From Phialocephala subalpina (taxonomy: Eukaryota > Ascomycota > Leotiomycetes > Helotiales > Mollisiaceae): a stretch of DNA of 64,000 nucleotides. Shown here piece by piece: positions 12,118 to 22,360 of this stretch. The DNA is taken from assembly GCA_900073065.1 (NCBI GenBank), contig FJOG01000032.1, forward strand, positions 19,611 to 83,610. Reading direction: 5' to 3'. The notes below the pieces were generated by a model. That model searched no databases. It was not told the DNA's origin and saw only the letters and a program-made list of their open reading frames with translations. Position 1 is the stretch's first letter. The number at the start of each line of letters is the position of its first letter. Made by a program: the position numbers and the translations under genes.

Positions 12118-13296
12118 ATGGGTCAAATGTTCTTCATAATTGGTTTAACGCTTCTCTTCTCATACACCTTTGCCCTCCGAATTGCCGGCAACTTACAGGT
12201 CATCGAGTACACACCCGAACTCATAGCAAGTCAAGACTACTTCAATGGCTCAACTGTATCATTTGTCAACGGAGGCGTGGCCACAATCGTCACTGACACT
12301 TCTATCGACCTCGCAGCGAACGCCGAAACCCAAGCTCTCCGACAATTCTCCCCTCACAAAAACCTGCGAATCATCTACACGGTTGTAGAGGTCTATTACC
12401 GGATAGTTGCGAACAAGAAGACGATCAGTACCGTGAAGGACTTGAAAGGAAAGAAGATTGCAACCTTTTCAGGGACGAGTGCGGCGTATTTCGTGGACCT
12501 CAACTGTATCATTTGTCAACGGAGGCGTGGCCACAATCGTCACTGACACTTCTATCGACCTCGCAGCGAACGCCGAAACCCAAGCTCTCCGACAATTCTC
12601 CCCTCACAAAAACCTGCGAATCATCTACACGGTTGTAGAGGTCTATTACCGGATAGTTGCGAACAAGAAGACGATCAGTACCGTGAAGGACTTGAAAGGA
12701 AAGAAGATTGCAACCTTTTCAGGGACGAGTGCGGCGTATTTCGTGGACTGATCTTCTGGGGCAATGTCAGTACTAACATGCCTGCTAGTTGGAATGTGGG
12801 AACCATCAATCGAACTGGCTATTCAGGTACACGCACCACGACCTTCCTTCCGTCTTCACCACGATGCTAATCCCTTCCCCAAATGCAGGCACTCGGTAGC
12901 GACGCCATCGTCCTCCAAGATCGTTCAGTGTATCGAGAAATCTTCAACCTCCACAGCACGAAGGAAAAGCTCGCGGACCCGGCAACACGAAAGTCAATCG
13001 TCGCATTCCTCCGCGCGCTCACCCAAGCCGAGAAGGTCTTCATCAACACACCTGAGAAGATTTGGCCACGAGTTGCCAAGGCTCTGAACATGAACGAGAC
13101 AATAATAAAAGACGTGTGGCCAGTTCATTCATGGAACGGAAGTATAGTTGGCGGTCTACCATCAGACTTGCTAAGTGTCTTGGTCGCCGAAGACCAATGG
13201 GTAGCAAAGCAAGACCGACGAACAACGATGGCCCAGAGCGACCTTGCGACTCTGATCGACGACAGCGTGTTGAAAGAGGCGATGCAAATTACGTGA
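12118..13296 (+). pseudogene. Broken SsuA/THI5-like substrate-binding-fold protein
   Basis: A signal-peptide-like start (MGQMFFIIGLTLLFSYTFAL) leads into a periplasmic-binding-protein type 2 pattern: NGGVATIVTDTSIDLAANAE, then IIYTVVEVYYRIVANKK, then TVKDLKGKKIATFSGTSAAY. The C-terminal half continues at 12790 with GMWEPSIELAIQ and, after a 62-nt intron (12827-12888), ALGSDAIVLQDRSVYREIFN and onward to the stop at 13296. Such fungal proteins are related to NMT1/SsuA ligand-binding domains; their ligand is not known. The gene is interrupted twice. A 250-bp exact tandem duplication (12249-12748) shifts the frame, because 250 is not a multiple of three. The junction at 12749 then lacks roughly 35 to 40 residues expected between YFVD and GMWEP, leaving only an intron-like tail (TACTAAC and CTAG). 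Collapsing the duplication would not by itself repair the second break. Confidence 0.65.
12249..12748. repeat. Exact tandem duplication, 2 x 250 bp
   Basis: Bases 12249-12498 and 12499-12748 are identical as far as I can compare them by eye, and the bases just outside differ. The duplicated unit covers the middle of the binding-protein gene and puts it out of frame. The period equals that of the duplication at 13611. Confidence 0.9.
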
Positions 13297-14514
13297 TCTG
13301 ATGGTACGACGTTCTCTTACAGCGCTTGTTTTAAGTCTTGGCAAAATCACCTGGTTCCTGACTTCTGTTCCGTATTAAGCAATGCATAGATGTCGGCTTT
13401 TGGGAGTTGCGTACCATGCTTGAATCGTCTGTGCTTCACTTTTTGTGGCCGGGATGGCGAAGCGAGCAAGGTCTCGGACCCGCAATTTGGACTTGATCGG
13501 CAGCTTCTGCTCAGACGAGATGTTGGGATGAAGAGTATCAGATGCCAAGACCACTGTTTGAAGTTGCCAAGACATGTGTTTTGGGACATTGCCGAGTGTG
13601 ATCAGATGAGCTGATGAAAGGAGGGAAGGGATGGGAGGGATTTTCTTCCGTCGTCGAGTCGTGAGAATCTTCAACTCCCTGTCTCATCATGACATCTTCG
13701 GGTGTTGCGTAATCAAGAAGTAACATTCAGGTTCGTTCGATATCGCGAAGTGACAAACTGATCCTATCTAATCTCATCTTACCCCGCATAATAAGGAAAT
13801 ATAAGCACAACACGTGAAGACATGAAGCACACCTGAACATCCGCCCTCTCAACAAGCTCGCTGATGAAAGGAGGGAAGGGATGGGAGGGATTTTCTTCCG
13901 TCGTCGAGTCGTGAGAATCTTCAACTCCCTGTCTCATCATGACATCTTCGGGTGTTGCGTAATCAAGAAGTAACATTCAGGTTCGTTCGATATCGCGAAG
14001 TGACAAACTGATCCTATCTAATCTCATCTTACCCCGCATAATAAGGAAATATAAGCACAACACGTGAAGACATGAAGCACACCTGAACATCCGCCCTCTC
14101 AACAAGCTCGTGCTCGGCACTTCTCGCATGTCCGCCGTCTCGACGCTGCATGTTGATCTATGCGTCTGCTTCGACTGATGTCTCAGGCTTGGCGCACAGG
14201 GGCACGAGAGCTTGTTTCGAGGCCTGGCCAGACTCCGTGAGGTAGATGAAGGGAATTGTTGACCTTGGAAATTATAAGCGGTTAGGTTAGAAGATGACAT
14301 CCAGCCGGCTGGTCTGGAATTGAGATCTAAGGGGCAGATTGACACTCGAGCCGGTATATCAAGAAAGGATACCTTCCTCTCAACAACTTCTTTTTTCAGC
14401 ATCTAATCACTTCTCACTTCATTCGTTCTGCAACCGGTCTTGCAGTTCCCTTCCGTATTCCATTTTAATTTTGCCCTTCATACGGTCTTTACTTGAGCAG
14501 TAACATCTTTCAAG
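13297..14514. other. Intergenic region containing the second duplication
   Basis: No gene is recognised. The longer open frames here (for example 13977-14402 minus) run through the duplicated 250-bp unit and repeat part of their own sequence, so they are not credible proteins. The last few hundred bases are the probable promoter and leader of the secreted repeat protein at 14515. Confidence 0.55.
13611..14110. repeat. Exact tandem duplication, 2 x 250 bp (second instance)
   Basis: Bases 13611-13860 recur at 13861-14110 with no difference that I can see. This is unrelated in sequence to the duplication at 12249 but has the same 250-bp period. It lies in non-coding DNA. Confidence 0.9.
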
Positions 14515-15298
14515 ATGCGTCCCTCCACCTCCATCATCTTGGCCTTCTGCGCCGTGTTGGCAGTCCAGGCTGCTCCAACTGAAGTCAACACCCATGGGGC
14601 TGTCGCTGTCCGCGAGGTCGAACTGACCGAGGCCTTGATGGTCCGCGATCTTCCACTTGAGGCTCGTGAGGTTGAAATCGAGGAGAGAGACCCCAAGAAG
14701 TATGTAACAAGACCTGCACACCACTTGAGTCATACGGTAACACCGGATTAGGAAGAAGAAGGCCAAGAAGGTAGGACGCGAAGCCGAGGCTGAGGTTGAA
14801 ATCGAGGAAAGAGATCCAAAGAAGTACGCACTCGATCCCTCGACTCATAACAGAGGCATATACTGACTTAGTTCCAGGAAAAAGAAGGGCGGTAAGGCAG
14901 GACGCGACGTTGAGATTGAGGAGCGTGACCCTAAGAAGTACGCACTGCCTATTGACTCAAGACTAAGACGCATGCTGACTGACTTGGTATCAGGAAAAAG
15001 AAGGGCGGCAAGGCAGGACGAGATGTTGAGGATCTTGAAGAGCGAGACTTCGAAGAGCTTGAGGCACGCGAGCCCAAGAAGTAAGTCTTCACTCTGCATA
15101 AGCGAGCAACACTGACCATTATCTCTAGGGGGAAAAAGAAGGGGAAGAAAGTAGGAAGAGATGCTGAAGCTGAAGCCGAGCCCGAAGAGCTCGAGACTCG
15201 TGAGCCCAAGAAGTAAGCAATCACCAGAATCTCAACGAGAGAGTACTATTTAACATCCAAATAGTGGCAAAAAGAAGGGAAAGAAGCCTGCCGCTTAA
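14515..15298 (+). CDS. Secreted charged-repeat protein, one repeat per exon
   Basis: Six exons (14515-14699, 14752-14823, 14878-14937, 14994-15080, 15129-15212, 15265-15298) encode 173 residues. Residues 1 to about 19 form a signal peptide (MRPSTSIILAFCAVLAVQA). After it, each exon ends in an acidic stretch plus (D/E)PKK, and the next begins with a basic block such as KKKGGKAGRD or GKKKGKKVGRD. All five introns are 47 to 56 nt, phase 2, and cut the same Lys codon (AA|GTAYGY or AA|GTAAGY), so the array grew by duplication of an exon-intron unit of about 115 bp. Dibasic KK and GR sites could be cut by Kex2-type proteases to give short acidic peptides, as in fungal RiPP or pheromone precursors. 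There is no Trp/Cys pheromone core and no UstY-like or tyrosinase neighbour. The function is unknown. The short C-terminal exon ends KKGKKPAA. Confidence 0.8.
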
Positions 15299-16187
15299 AC
15301 ATCTCAAGACATAGCCAAACTATTGAAAGCGAAAGTTGAGATGCGGGGAGGGATAGATTCTCCAATTCTTGATCACGATACAACGTATTACAATACCAAT
15401 TGAAGCTACTTCATTGCTCGCGATTCCTTTCCTTTTTCCCGCGACCGCAGTTCCCTGGAATTTGGTTTGGATCATGAGATTCGAGCATAGCGCGTGCGCC
15501 CTTGGCGCCTTCAATGCCTTGGTGCAGCACTTGCTGTGATATGATGCACTTCCAGCAGGCCATGGATACTCTCAGCAACAACAACACTCGAGTCGAAACG
15601 TCCAAGTAATCAAGATTAGAAATCCAAATTCGGTTCCACTCACCTTCGTAACGCAGACTTTAATCAGACATAAAGACTGAAATAAAAATTCTCCATATGA
15701 AGCATGCCCGAGGGATGGAGATATTTTGGAGGCTAGATGATATATGAAAGGCAAATATGCCATGCAGGTTCCACTTCTTCCTAGACCTCTAGAAAGAGGC
15801 TAGATGTCGAATGCGCGTACTCGTTGCCACGGGTGTAGGCTTGGAGCTCGAATCTGGTGGCTAGGCGTATGGTGGAGATCGAAATAGCAATGTTGGGGGC
15901 GTAATGATTATCGCGAACCAGACTGAAGAATATGTCGAATGTTGCACAAGTTCGCAGACCAGATGATTTCCTCCAAATCCCCTCAACTCAATTCATAATC
16001 CTGGGTATTGTCATTGATCGTAAGTCAAAATGCTAGCTCTCGCCATCATATCAGAGCTTTGAAGATGGTCATGTATTTGTATGGCGATGCTCTTGACGGT
16101 TTGATGCGTAAACTTGGATGGAATATCTTTATTCTGGACTTTATGATGTTAGCATGTGTACAGGAGTGGTGTGGGGATAGATGAAGC
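15299..16187. other. No gene recognised
   Basis: This is the 3' flank of the repeat-protein gene and of the minus-strand exon ending at 16188. Only overlapping short frames on the minus strand (15320-15763) occur, without any recognisable motif. Confidence 0.5.
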
Positions 16188-16661
16188 CTACTCTTTTCCC
16201 AAGAAAGGGATATAATCCTTCCGGATATTAATACTCATTCTGGAGCTGAGGTTTGTTTTCGATGTAGCGATAATAAATCCATCTCCTATCAAGGGGTCAA
16301 GACTTTTAGGGTTGATTCGTTGCAGTTCACCGAGTATGTGCTCCGCTTCATCGTTGGTTGACACTTCGAACAGCCCTATCCGTGGTCTCACATCAAGTGG
16401 TTTGGCATTATCATGGCGGACAGGATTGTTCTCCCGCAATGGAACTATTGGCCACGCACGCGTTCTCCGTTCTTCTTCTTGGGGGCGTTGAAACATCAAA
16501 GCATCGCCGAGCTCATCTCCGATTCGTGAATGGAGTCGTACAAGGTCGGGTGATGATAAGTCGAATTTGATGGACGCATATTTGTTGATTCCAGCACGAA
16601 CATTGCCAAAGATAAAGGGATAAGTAAAGTGCAATTCGAAAGGGGACTGCTGAGCCGCGAT
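16188..16661 (-). CDS. Terminal exon of a hypothetical protein, weakly 2H-phosphoesterase-like
   Basis: An acceptor-like CTAAG precedes a 157-residue frame running to the stop at 16188. It reads IAAQQSPFELHFTYPFIFGN, then a segment with DLVRLHSRIGDELG, then WPIVPLRENNPV and RPRIGLFEVSTNDEAEHILG. The order (amphipathic helix, PFxLxF strand, LVRLH helix, later RPxIxLF strand) recalls the C-terminal half of the 2'-5' RNA ligase / 2H phosphoesterase fold. However, the histidine of the second HxT/S motif is replaced (PRIGL), so the resemblance is weak. Upstream exons are not resolved; the frame at 17039-17554 could be the 5' part of the same gene. Treat this as a partial model. Confidence 0.4.
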   Translation of the reverse strand: MAAQQSPFELHFTYPFIFGNVRAGINKYASIKFDLSSPDLVRLHSRIGDELGDALMFQRPQEEERRTRAWPIVPLRENNPVRHDNAKPLDVRPRIGLFEVSTNDEAEHILGELQRINPKSLDPLIGDGFIIATSKTNLSSRMSINIRKDYIPFLGKE

Positions 16662-17038
16662 CTTAGCGAGTCGTGCAGTGATTTAATGTAGGTTCACAGG
16701 AGAAGGAACAAGTCTGTAAAGGATGCCAATCGTCGGGACATCAGGAAACTCTCGTGCTGAATATCTGGCACATATTTCGCGGAGAGGGTTATGAGGCTTG
16801 AGACGTAGCAATATCGAGGAAGCCATTGCTGAGATTGACAAGCGATGAGACGCTGGCAGTTCAGGTGCCTTCGCATTGTAGTTGTCGAGTTAAATCTGGA
16901 AGGAAGTGAGGTGCGGTGGTTGGGTTGATGTCCTTGAGAGGAAGTTCGCCAACGCGCCACGTCCCATGACAATATAGCGGGATTGAGGACTTCCAAGGCT
17001 GGGATCATAATTGCATACGAAAAAAGGGCATTCAAGGG

Positions 17039-17554
17039 TCATGCCAACATCAAGCCTAGGGCTTTCTCTAGACAAATGTGATCTTCAAGTACGGGAGCTC
17101 GAGGAAGGCGAATAAACGACATGGAGACACGAATGGCTTGTCTCGTCATCATCGGCCTCGACCGGAATCGCATTTTCATTGCCTCGCCAATCAAAGACAA
17201 TCTTTCCGAAGCAATCTGTCGAGGTATCAGCGACTGTGCTGTCATACGAATTGACGTACGGCTCCTTCTCTTCGAGTCTTGCTCCTCGATGTCACCATCA
17301 ACGGGACTCGCGCTGTCATCGACCTCATCACGTAGAATCCTCTCTTTCGTCTGGGGACGTTGAGTGGTTGATATGGCTTCTCTTAGACATGGAAGCCTTG
17401 TTATGATTCGATCAACGCTTCTTCCAATACTTGCTTCTTCATGATCTACGTCATGAAGCAGCTTCAAATCACTGTCGATCGCCTTACACTGCATTAGCTG
17501 CCGAGCAACCCGAGCCTTATCCTTCTGTATAAATACCTCCCTCTTCCCCGACAT
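17039..17554 (-). CDS. Hypothetical protein, possible 5' part of the locus ending at 16188
   Basis: A 171-codon frame starts with an ATG (SGKREVFIQKDKARVARQL) and is rich in Arg, Glu, Asp and Ser without a recognisable domain. It ends 378 bp upstream of the exon at 16188-16661 on the same strand. Several GT and AG pairs exist between them, but no combination gave a convincing single protein. It may be a separate small gene, an exon, or chance. Confidence 0.25.
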   Translation of the reverse strand: MSGKREVFIQKDKARVARQLMQCKAIDSDLKLLHDVDHEEASIGRSVDRIITRLPCLREAISTTQRPQTKERILRDEVDDSASPVDGDIEEQDSKRRSRTSIRMTAQSLIPRQIASERLSLIGEAMKMRFRSRPMMTRQAIRVSMSFIRLPRAPVLEDHICLEKALGLMLA

Positions 17555-19340
17555 TCCTCAATCAAGTCTACAAACCATTAAGCTAGACGTATCTTCAAAT
17601 GCTCATTGAGGAGTCATTGAATATCTCTCCTGGCGACATCCACTCCACATCGCCAAGTCGGCTGCGTGCCGGGTGGCTTTTCCTTGGCGTCTAGCCTTTT
17701 AACGTCCATCACCTGCCAGAATTGTCACAGGAAGCTCCTCCTACCAATCCGCTCTTATTCTGTTTGCACGTTCATTCAACATTTCGAGGTCCCTCGTTTC
17801 CGTGGCTGATTCTCACGATCGATGTTCTTTGTAAAAGTCTGACACTTCATGACAGCCATCATACCATCTTCACACCATGAATTCGAAAAGCCTCACTTGG
17901 CACCAACGAAGCTTAGCCACACAGATCTCTTGACTGGGAGAGTCGGATCTATTATCTGATGCCAAGAGCTTTGGTGGAAAGGTTGTGGAAAACAGTATTT
18001 GCGGCTGCTACACGTGCTTCATGTACGAGCAGTCCTTGGACGGTCCCTCTTCGCGTTTTGTTGCGATCATTATGTCTCGGGCGAGGTGGAGCCAATCTTG
18101 TGTGCTCGGTCAGTCGTGGGCTGACTGGAATCCGACACTCGAAAGACAGAATTGAGAATCTGAACGCCAAAGTCCACAAGGAGACACTGTTCCGTGAAGA
18201 GAGGCGTGGCTATCGTGTGGGTTTGGGTGGCCAAGATTGCGCTGTTATCGCGATTGCGCACACTGAATGGCTGCGCACAGGGCAATTTGCCGAGGCTGAG
18301 GCGCTGAACCAAGCATCGACAAGCTCATGGAAGGTTTTCGACGGTCTCATGGAGATGCAGCCAAGTTCTGGGCAGACAACCTCGCGCGAACCGTCCCACA
18401 AGCCGTGGTCCCCGGATTATCATTGTGCAGGTTCAACGTCGTTTGTCTTGTCTCGCAGCCTTCGTTTTTCAGAGATCAAGAATAGCGACTCCATGAGAGG
18501 TTTGACACATGCTTATCGGGCCAGCAAGCGCTGCGTCAATGAGGTACAGTATCGGCGCAGAGTCTTTCTGGGGAGAACCACCACGTTCGAGCGTCCCTTC
18601 TGGCTGCAGGAGTGCAGCGGGAGCGTCGAGTGACTCGAGTCGCAATCTCTCTTGCACACTGCGCAGTCTTCCAGAAGCGTTGGAGCTTCGAAAGCGTTCC
18701 CAAAAGCAGAGACAGATCAGAAGCAACGTGGGCGGCAAGGCCGTCTGAACTTGTCTTTGGCGTTCGGGGCAGACGACCACACATGAGAGAAGCCTCCGAA
18801 AATATACATGTATGCGAAACCACAACCTATCCATTCAGACATGTGCTTGCACCCTCTTGCTGTGCCCCAATCTCTTTCTAAAATACAATAAAGGCATCTA
18901 TCGAGTTTGGTTGGGCCGTCCCGCGATGCTGGTATTTTCAATACGAATCAGGATGCTGAACGGCGGGTCTCTCGGCCTCGCAGCTGCCGTTTTCAGGGAG
19001 TATCACCGCAGGGGCCCCGGTGAACGTAATCCCACGCTTATTCCCCGCAGCTTGCCATCCAGCTCTCACAGCCAAGGCTTACGGCACGTGTATTGTTTGG
19101 CCACTCATGGTCGTCTTCTCTCGCTTGTTGAACATGCTCCGGAAGCACGACCTCTCATGATGAACCTTGATGAATCTATGCAAGGCTGCTGCACTCATGG
19201 TCGCCCCTGTCAGCGCTCTCCTTTATTATGTCTTCGATGTCGCGGTTTCGTTTGAGGGGATCAAGGTTGCCAAATCCCTCTTTCGAGCTCCTCACATTTC
19301 ACCTTCAAGAAGTCAGAGGCAATTCCATTGATTGCTTATC
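17555..19340. other. Long spacer upstream of the phosphate transporter; no confident gene
   Basis: The longest frame (17959-18633 plus, 224 codons) has no domain and an Arg/Ser/Cys-rich, non-protein-like composition, so it is not annotated. The region contains two CACGTG hexamers (18011 and 19085) and is the likely 5' regulatory region of the transporter at 19341. Confidence 0.45.
19085..19090. promoter_or_regulatory. CACGTG site, candidate Pho4/NUC-1 type element
   Basis: CACGTGT lies 251 bp upstream of the transporter start codon. CACGTG followed by G or T is the core bound by Pho4 (yeast) and NUC-1 (Neurospora) at phosphate-starvation genes. A second CACGTG is at 18011. The hexamer is common by chance and is also bound by other bHLH factors, so the assignment rests on the gene context. 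Confidence 0.35.
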
Positions 19341-21280
19341 ATGGCCTCGATCGATCCCCTCGCCGGCGGCAACGCCGCATACAAGAACGCATATGTCGAT
19401 TTTGCACACATTAGCGATCCAAATGAGCGTCGTCGTCTTGCTCTCGCTGAGATTGATAAGGCGCCGTTCGGATGGTATCATGTTCGAGCTGTTGTCGTTG
19501 CCGGTGTAGGATTTTTTACGGACTCCTACGACATCTTCGCTGTCTCTCTCCTCACAACTATGGTCGGCATCGTTTACCACAAAGGTTCTCTCCCTACTTC
19601 ATCCGACACGGCTGTCAAGGTTGCTACTTCTGCTGGTACAGTCGTTGGACAATTCGGATTTGGTTTCTTAGCAGACATCGTTGGCCGAAAGAGAATGTAT
19701 GGATTGGAATTGATTATCATTATTGTTGCGACTTTGGCACAAGCTCTTACTGGACCTGGCCCCGGAACCGATATCATTGGACTTCTCATCTTCTGGCGTG
19801 TCATCATGGGAATTGGTAAGTTGAGGTTTGGAAATAATCGAGAATTCCTGCTGACCTGACTTCTCAAGGAATTGGTGGTGACTACCCTCTTTCATCCATT
19901 ATCACTTCTGAGTAAGTTACTCCAACTTCATACAAAGGTAGTTGAGACGCTAATACCTTTGCAGATTCGCCACTACCAAATGGCGTGGAGCCATGATGGG
20001 AGCAGTGTTCGCCATGCAAGGCTTTGGCCAGATGGCTGGTGCTTTGGTCATGCTCATTGTGACTGTTGGATTCAAGGAGTCTCTTCTAACCGCAACAACC
20101 TATGCTAAATGTTCCGGCGTCTGCGCCTTGGCCGTTGACAAGATGTGGCGAACACTCATCGGTATGTTCCTCGACTCCTTTCCTAGTTGTTGTGATTAAT
20201 ATTATTTTTTAGGTTTCGGTGCTGTGCCTGCATGCATCGCGCTCTACTACCGTCTCACTATTCCCGAAACGCCCAGATACACCTTTGATGTAGCACGCGA
20301 CACTGAGCAAGCCAAGGACGATGTCGAAGCCTACATGGCCGGAAAGCACGAAGGCCAACCCGATACCGTCGCTCGCGCCACAGCTCTCAAGGAGACCGAA
20401 GCAACATTCACTGTTCCCAAAGCCAGCTTCAAGGACTTCTTCTCATACTACGGGCAATGGAAAAACGGCAAGGTTCTTCTCGGTACGGCAGGCTCATGGT
20501 TCCTGCTCGATGTCGCCTTTTACGGTCTTTCTTTAAATACGGCTACTGTGTTGACCGCTATCGGATATGGAACCGGTCCAACTGTCTACAAGATCCTCTA
20601 CAACATTGCTGCTGGTAACTGCATCCTCATTTGCGCAGGCGCAATTCCCGGGTACTGGATGACAGTCGCGACCGTCGATACAATTGGTAGGAAGCCAATT
20701 CAACTAGGAGGATTCATCGTCTTGACTATCCTGTTCATCGTCTGGGGTTTCGATTACAAGAACATGAAGCCACACGCGCATCTTGCACTCTACGTGCTTG
20801 TGCAATTCTTCTTCCAATTCGGTAAATCACTTCACCCCTCCTCTCACTCCCCAAAAAACAGCAAGCTAATAATGAAACCAAGGTCCAAACTCAACAACCT
20901 TCATCGTCCCCGGTGAATGTTTCCCCACCCGCTACCGCTCCACCTCCCACGGCTTCTCCGCCGGAATGGGAAAAATCGGATCCATCATCGCCCAAGCCGC
21001 CATCGCACCTCTCCGCACCCGTGGCGCTACCAAAGCCAATGCTTCGCCGTGGCAAAATCACGTTATGCAGATTTACAGTCTGTTCATGTTCTTGGGGATT
21101 TTCACGACGTTGTGTATTCCTGAGACAAAGAGATTGACGCTGGAACAGTTGAGTGGTGAGGAGCCGATGGGTCATGGGACCGAGAGTAGGGATGTGGGTG
21201 TGTTGGGGGGGAAGGAGAGTCCTGCGGGAACGGAACATGGTGCGGAGGAGAGTAAGCAGGCTCCTGTGAACGCTATTTAA
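19341..21280 (+). CDS. High-affinity inorganic phosphate:H+ symporter, PHO84 family
   Basis: Five exons (19341-19815, 19869-19911, 19965-20161, 20213-20821, 20883-21280) encode 573 residues, normal for the PHS family of the MFS. The chain carries RAVVVAGVGFFTDSYDIFAV in the first membrane segment and GIGGDYPLSSIITSEFATTK after the second splice, the family signature between TM4 and TM5. It continues with KWRGAMMGAVFAMQGFGQ, IPETPRYTFDV ending the first half, VDTIGRKPIQLGG between TM8 and TM9, and GPNSTTFIVPGECFPTRYRS near TM11. It should sit in the plasma membrane and import phosphate with protons. All splice junctions restore frame and the signature. The ATG at 19341 is chosen because an upstream in-frame TTG is not a plausible start. 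The tail of about 50 residues is hydrophilic. Confidence 0.93.
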
Positions 21281-21584
21281 TGGATGTTGGAAAATCTTGG
21301 GTTGGTGATGTGGATGGGGGGTTGGGGTTGGGGATTAGACAGATGAGATGTATTTCTTGTGTTAGTAGTGTGGTCATACAGATGCCTTTTTGTATGCTTC
21401 TATTTGTAAGAATTGTTGAGGATGGTGTGTATGCCTTTACTACAGAGCTTTGTTTTCGCGAGTTTGGATTGATTACCATCAATTCCCAAATTTCCTCAAG
21501 TGACACCCTTTTGCCATTCGTTTTCCTTACGTTTTCTCCTTCATCATTCCACCTAAAGCTTTCAACTGCCCTTGGTCAAGCGAC

Positions 21585-21875
21585 TCATCTCTCCTTTCCG
21601 AAGGATTCAGCAAACTTGGTAATCGTCTTGACAGCTTTCGCTATACGTTTGACTTTCTCCGTTGTCTCTCCATTGACGAGATCTCCCACATTATCCGTGT
21701 CGTAAATATAACGGTCGAGAGTACCAGAATTTCGAGCTCGCTGATCATGTCTGTGGTCAAATGTTAGCAGTGTGGTTATTGGCATGCGAGCACACGCAGT
21801 GGGTATGGCATACTTTCTGGCTCCATCGGCACTTTCGCTGAGAGCAAAAGGCGGCTGTTGATTCTGATCTGACAT
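21585..21875 (-). CDS. Small hypothetical protein, two exons
   Basis: Exons 21875-21814 and 21750-21585 (donor GTATGC, branch GCTAAC, acceptor CACAG) encode 75 residues. The protein starts MSDQNQQPPFALSESADGAR, has a TLDRYIYDTDN motif in the middle, and ends in a basic amphipathic helix (TTEKVKRIAKAVKTITKF). No signal peptide or transmembrane segment is visible. The good splice consensus and the frame kept across the intron argue that it is real. The family is not recognised; it may be a lineage-specific nuclear or cytosolic protein. Confidence 0.55.
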   Translation of the reverse strand: MSDQNQQPPFALSESADGARKYAIPTACARMPITTLLTFDHRHDQRARNSGTLDRYIYDTDNVGDLVNGETTEKVKRIAKAVKTITKFAESFGKER

Positions 21876-22239
21876 ATTGATTGCCAGAGGAATGGTAGTC
21901 TAATCACTTATCAGTGCCAGCAGTGAAAGTCATTCAGACTTAAGAAGAGTCAAAACTAACGTAGGGAGGTAGAGAAGTAGTTATTTTCTATCTCATACTA
22001 AACACTACTGAACCGTGGAAGAGTTCTCGATCAAATGTAATGGTCTAACCGATATAATAATGGCGAATGGGAGCAAGATCGGTTCAGAGCTACTTGGTGG
22101 TACTCTTGGGCATCCAGCGATAGAGAGCCCATCTTGCTATTTATATATTCATATATTCCAAATTGTATTCAAATGACTGACTGGAATTCAAAGCAATACT
22201 GGACCACAGTATATCGAGCAAAATTCGACAGTACTGGAA

Positions 22240-22360
22240 ACGCACCATGGTGCGTGCCAGGATTCGCGCTTCAAACACTGATGTTCGATTTATATCACGT
22301 GTAGGTTAACTCGTCCACGAATCAATGAACACGGCGAGTTTCGCACCACGGTGCGAAACT
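22240..22360. promoter_or_regulatory. Pair of GCACC-NN-GGTGC palindromes
   Basis: A perfect 16-bp palindrome (ACGCACCATGGTGCGT, 22240-22255) and an 11-bp-arm inverted repeat (AGTTTCGCACC, AC, GGTGCGAAACT, 22337-22360) share the core GCACC(N2)GGTGC and lie 97 bp apart. They are about 490 to 600 bp upstream of the double zinc-finger gene. They could be dimeric factor sites or hairpins. No known factor is assigned. Confidence 0.45.

Noticed and set aside
13977..14402. 141-codon minus-strand ORF
   Set aside because: It runs through the 250-bp duplicated unit and repeats parts of the frame at 13727-13976; most likely non-coding.
14515..15298. Calling the repeat protein an alpha-pheromone or dikaritin precursor
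   Set aside because: No Trp/Cys-containing repeat with KR sites, no Tyr core and no UstY-like, tyrosinase or peptidase genes next to it; the resemblance is only in layout.
17959..18633. 224-codon plus-strand ORF
   Set aside because: No domain, Arg/Ser/Cys-rich composition typical of chance frames, no splice extension and no neighbour evidence.
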